Below, piece after piece: positions 5,824 through 7,393 of a DNA stretch of 7,393 bases. A model generated the notes under the pieces. The model was not told the DNA's origin and did not search any database. It saw only the letters and a list, made by a program, of their open reading frames with translations. The position numbers and the translations under genes were made by a program. Location of the stretch: the NCBI GenBank assembly GCA_018895315.1, contig JAHIOK010000229.1:1-7393 (forward strand), in the 5' to 3' direction. Origin of the DNA: Actinomycetota bacterium (GTDB lineage: Bacteria > Actinomycetota > Actinomycetes > Actinomycetales > Microbacteriaceae). Each line of letters opens with the position of its first letter. The first letter of the stretch is position 1.

Positions 5824-6857
5824 CAGCCGCGTGTCACTCCGGAGACATCGTGCAGGTAGCCGACGCGACCGTCTTCGTGACGGATGATGTAGACAGCACC
5901 GCGATCTTCGATCACGAGCGCCCACGCGGTCGGACCGACCCGGAACAGCGGAGCGCCCGTCTCGTCGACGACGTCGCGCTCGACGGGGGCAAGCGCCCAG
6001 AACGCCTGGTGTTCGACGGACGGTGCTGCATCACCCGTGGTCAACGGCTCGTAGCTCTCGCGGGTCTGTGCCGGAGCCCACTCGTCACTCGGCGACTGCG
6101 CCGCCACGCTCCCCTGGGCGCCGCTGTCGGCCGGGGTGTAGTCGTCGCGGTACGCGAACTCCGCCGTGTCATAGGTCTGTTGCGGTTGGTAGAGCCCGCT
6201 GGCTGCCGGTGCGTGCTCCCCTGCCTGCGAGTGGTCCGCCGCAGGGGTGTGCTCCACCGCGGGTGCGGGGCGTGGAACGACCGGACGCACCGGACGGGCG
6301 CTGCGGTGAGCGATGGCCTCAGGGCGATCGCGGAAGTCTTCGCCCAGCACCGGGAGGTGCGGGGCGAGGACCGTGAGGACGACGCCGGCGAGCATGAGGA
6401 CGAACTCCACCCACATCACCCAGGTGCGCACCCAGATACCGTTCACGGCGGCGAAGGCCACCGTTTCCCACACGAACTGCAGCCAGAGGGCCGCGGAAAC
6501 CGAGAAGGCCACGGAGGCGAACTGATCGATGCCCAGCGAGCCGACCCCGCGGATACCCAAGGGCGAGAGGCGACGCAGCACGATGAGGAAGACCGCGACG
6601 GTCGGAACGGCGATCGTGAGGATCCACAGCAGTCCGGAGGTCCAGACCGAGTCGCGAAGGCCACTCACCGGGAAGAACGAGACGACGAACGCGACGAGCC
6701 ACACCCCCGCCAGTGCCACCTCGCGGATCGAGAACGGACCCACTCCGTACTGCGGCGGCCGCGTGTCTGCTGCGGTCGTATCGTCGGTCGACGCGTCGGT
6801 GTGAATCTCGTCCACGCCGGTCGGGTCGGATGTCTGGTTCAGCTGCTCGTCCGTCAC
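5823..6857 (-). CDS. Uncharacterised four-helix membrane protein with Pro/Ala linker and C-terminal domain
   Basis: I do not recognise a named family. Numbered from GTG 6857 (344 residues), it has an acidic Asp/Thr-rich N-terminus (1-34), four probable transmembrane helices (about 47-67, 74-94, 112-136, 145-165), and a long low-complexity Pro/Ala/His/Gln/Tyr linker (about 180-280) that includes the imperfect repeat HTPAADHSQAGEHAPA. A compact C-terminal domain (about 285-344) follows, from QAFWALAPVERDVVDETGAPLFRVGPTAW to GYLHDVSGVTRG; its alternating hydrophobic pattern suggests a small beta-barrel. A GTG at 6896 also opens the frame, but GGAGGAAG (6866-6873) lies between the two GTGs and places translation at 6857. 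The stop overlaps the hisD start (TGATG), and the gene heads the probable hisD-nrdR-pyrD operon behind a TATTAT box. It is unlikely to be a histidine enzyme; a membrane-associated or envelope role is inference only. Confidence 0.8.
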   Translation of the reverse strand: MTDEQLNQTSDPTGVDEIHTDASTDDTTAADTRPPQYGVGPFSIREVALAGVWLVAFVVSFFPVSGLRDSVWTSGLLWILTIAVPTVAVFLIVLRRLSPLGIRGVGSLGIDQFASVAFSVSAALWLQFVWETVAFAAVNGIWVRTWVMWVEFVLMLAGVVLTVLAPHLPVLGEDFRDRPEAIAHRSARPVRPVVPRPAPAVEHTPAADHSQAGEHAPAASGLYQPQQTYDTAEFAYRDDYTPADSGAQGSVAAQSPSDEWAPAQTRESYEPLTTGDAAPSVEHQAFWALAPVERDVVDETGAPLFRVGPTAWALVIEDRGAVYIIRHEDGRVGYLHDVSGVTRG

Positions 6858-6886
6858 AGTCGTGTCTTCCTCCGAGGGATGCGCGA

Positions 6887-6902
6887 GCGCGCGCACGCGC
6901 GT
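6887..6902. repeat. Alternating purine-pyrimidine (GC)n-type tract in the leader
   Basis: Sixteen consecutive bases alternate strictly purine-pyrimidine, nearly all GC steps (GCGCGCGCACGCGCGT on the plus strand). Such tracts can adopt Z-DNA under negative supercoiling. It starts within a base of the predicted transcription start of the membrane protein-hisD operon and lies upstream of the GGAGGAAG ribosome binding site. In RNA, neighbouring GCGCG/CGCGC segments could also fold back. In G/C-rich genomes such runs are not rare. Confidence 0.45.
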
Positions 6903-6909
6903 CGCCCCG

Positions 6910-6915
6910 ATAATA
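6910..6915 (-). promoter_or_regulatory. Candidate -10 box for the membrane protein-hisD-nrdR-pyrD operon
   Basis: TATTAT on the minus strand (5 of 6 matches to TATAAT) lies in the 84-nt gap after dnaE and is the only A/T-rich hexamer there. It predicts a start near 6902-6903 and a leader of about 45 nt with the GGAGGAAG ribosome binding site. A TTTCGT 15 nt upstream of it is a poor -35. No intrinsic terminator is seen for dnaE in the same gap, so read-through from dnaE may add to expression. Confidence 0.55.
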
Positions 6916-6941
6916 CCTGCGACCGCTGTACGAAAGGGTGC

Positions 6942-7393
6942 TCAGCCCAGACAGTTGGGGCCGAGGAGACCCTTCAACTCGCCGTACAGGTCCGCGGTGA
7001 CACGCACGGGCATCGGCACGTCGAAAACCTTCGCCGACCCGCCCTTGTGCAACCGGAGGACGACCTCCGCGGACCCGCGATGACGTGCGAGCACCGCGGA
7101 AAGCTCACCGATCACGCTCTCGGTCGCGCGGTTCTCAGGCATGACGAGCACCAGAGCGCCCGAATCATCCATGTTGCCCATGTCGGGGGCGAACGCCGAC
7201 ACGGCGTGCAGATTCATCCCGTCGTCGCGGCGGGAGACACGACCTCGCACGACCAGGATGGAATCGGCGACCAACGTCGGCTGGAACTCCTGATAGGTCT
7301 TCCCCATGAACATCACGGTGATCTCGCCGTTGAAGTCTTCGACGGTGATCATTCCGTAGGGGTTGCCGCTCTGCTTGGCTACACGGTGCTGCA
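6942..7393 (-). CDS. dnaE: DNA polymerase III alpha subunit, C-terminal end (cut by window edge)
   Basis: The last 149 or so residues of the replicative polymerase catalytic subunit are visible; the frame is open to the right edge, and the whole protein in this family is well over 1,100 residues. The segment GNPYGMITVEDFNGEITVMFMGKTYQEF is the characteristic OB-fold block near the C-terminus of DnaE, followed by ILVVRGRVSRRDDGMNLHAVSAF. The tail contains EVVLRLHKGGSAKVFDVPMPVRVTADLYGELKGLLGPNCLG, the actinobacterial DnaE1 type of ending. The OB fold is linked to single-strand DNA binding in the holoenzyme, and the tail to clamp and tau contacts in studied homologues. The ATG at 7352 is internal, not a start. 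Assignment to DnaE1 rather than the mutagenic DnaE2 is by resemblance of the tail and is less certain than the family. Confidence 0.9.
   Translation of the reverse strand, partial: QHRVAKQSGNPYGMITVEDFNGEITVMFMGKTYQEFQPTLVADSILVVRGRVSRRDDGMNLHAVSAFAPDMGNMDDSGALVLVMPENRATESVIGELSAVLARHRGSAEVVLRLHKGGSAKVFDVPMPVRVTADLYGELKGLLGPNCLG

Noticed and set aside
6180..6260. Tandem repeat array in the linker of the membrane protein
   Set aside because: The peptide-level resemblance is only two or three loose units and no clean nucleotide repeat is seen; it is low-complexity linker.
6858..6896. Earlier GTG start at 6896 for the membrane protein upstream of hisD
   Set aside because: No ribosome binding site precedes it, whereas a clear GGAGGAAG lies between it and the GTG at 6857.
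6930..6955. Intrinsic terminator after dnaE (GGG...CCCTTT)
   Set aside because: The stem is only three pairs with a mostly unpaired interior and begins inside the coding sequence; too weak to call.
1..7393. Mobile element, prophage, CRISPR array, toxin-antitoxin or other accessory system
   Set aside because: Every gene longer than about 100 residues on the coding strand is a housekeeping or conserved actinobacterial gene; no transposase, integrase, direct-repeat array or abrupt composition change was seen.

Overview
The window looks like a chromosomal housekeeping segment from a high-GC Gram-positive actinobacterium, most likely Microbacteriaceae (Microbacterium-like). This rests on the strong G/C bias at third codon positions, GTG starts, a lipoprotein cytochrome oxidase subunit II, a DUF3043 membrane protein, and the gene order itself. 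The taxonomic call is from recognition and was not tested by any search.

Layout. On the minus strand, reading from the right edge leftward: the C-terminal end of the replicative DNA polymerase III alpha subunit (dnaE, cut by the window edge); an uncharacterised four-helix membrane protein with a conserved-looking C-terminal domain; hisD (histidinol dehydrogenase); nrdR (regulator of ribonucleotide reductase genes); and pyrD (quinone-type dihydroorotate dehydrogenase). The membrane protein, hisD, nrdR and pyrD are packed with a 1-nt overlap and then 12-nt and 10-nt gaps, so they form a probable operon behind a TATTAT -10 box at 6910-6915. A short convergent gap of 32 nt separates pyrD from a plus-strand DUF3043 membrane protein. 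That gene is divergent from a minus-strand M20-family metallopeptidase, and the two probably share a compact back-to-back promoter. Downstream of the peptidase, still on the minus strand, come erpA (A-type iron-sulfur carrier) and the 5' end of ctaC (cytochrome c oxidase subunit II, cut by the left edge). Each of these two has its own TAGAAT -10 box.

Functionally the segment joins DNA replication, histidine and pyrimidine synthesis, dNTP-supply control, Fe-S maturation and aerobic respiration. All recognisable enzymes retain the catalytic or metal-binding residues I could check, and nothing is visibly broken. I found no tRNA, rRNA, CRISPR array, insertion sequence, prophage or defence module. 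I do not see a new biological system here. The best leads are regulatory: overlapping divergent -10 boxes with a probable leaderless peptidase mRNA, -10-like hexamers built on stop codons inside the hisD-nrdR-pyrD cluster, an inverted repeat at the predicted ctaC transcription start, an alternating purine-pyrimidine tract at the start of the hisD-operon leader, and the uncharacterised membrane protein coupled to hisD.
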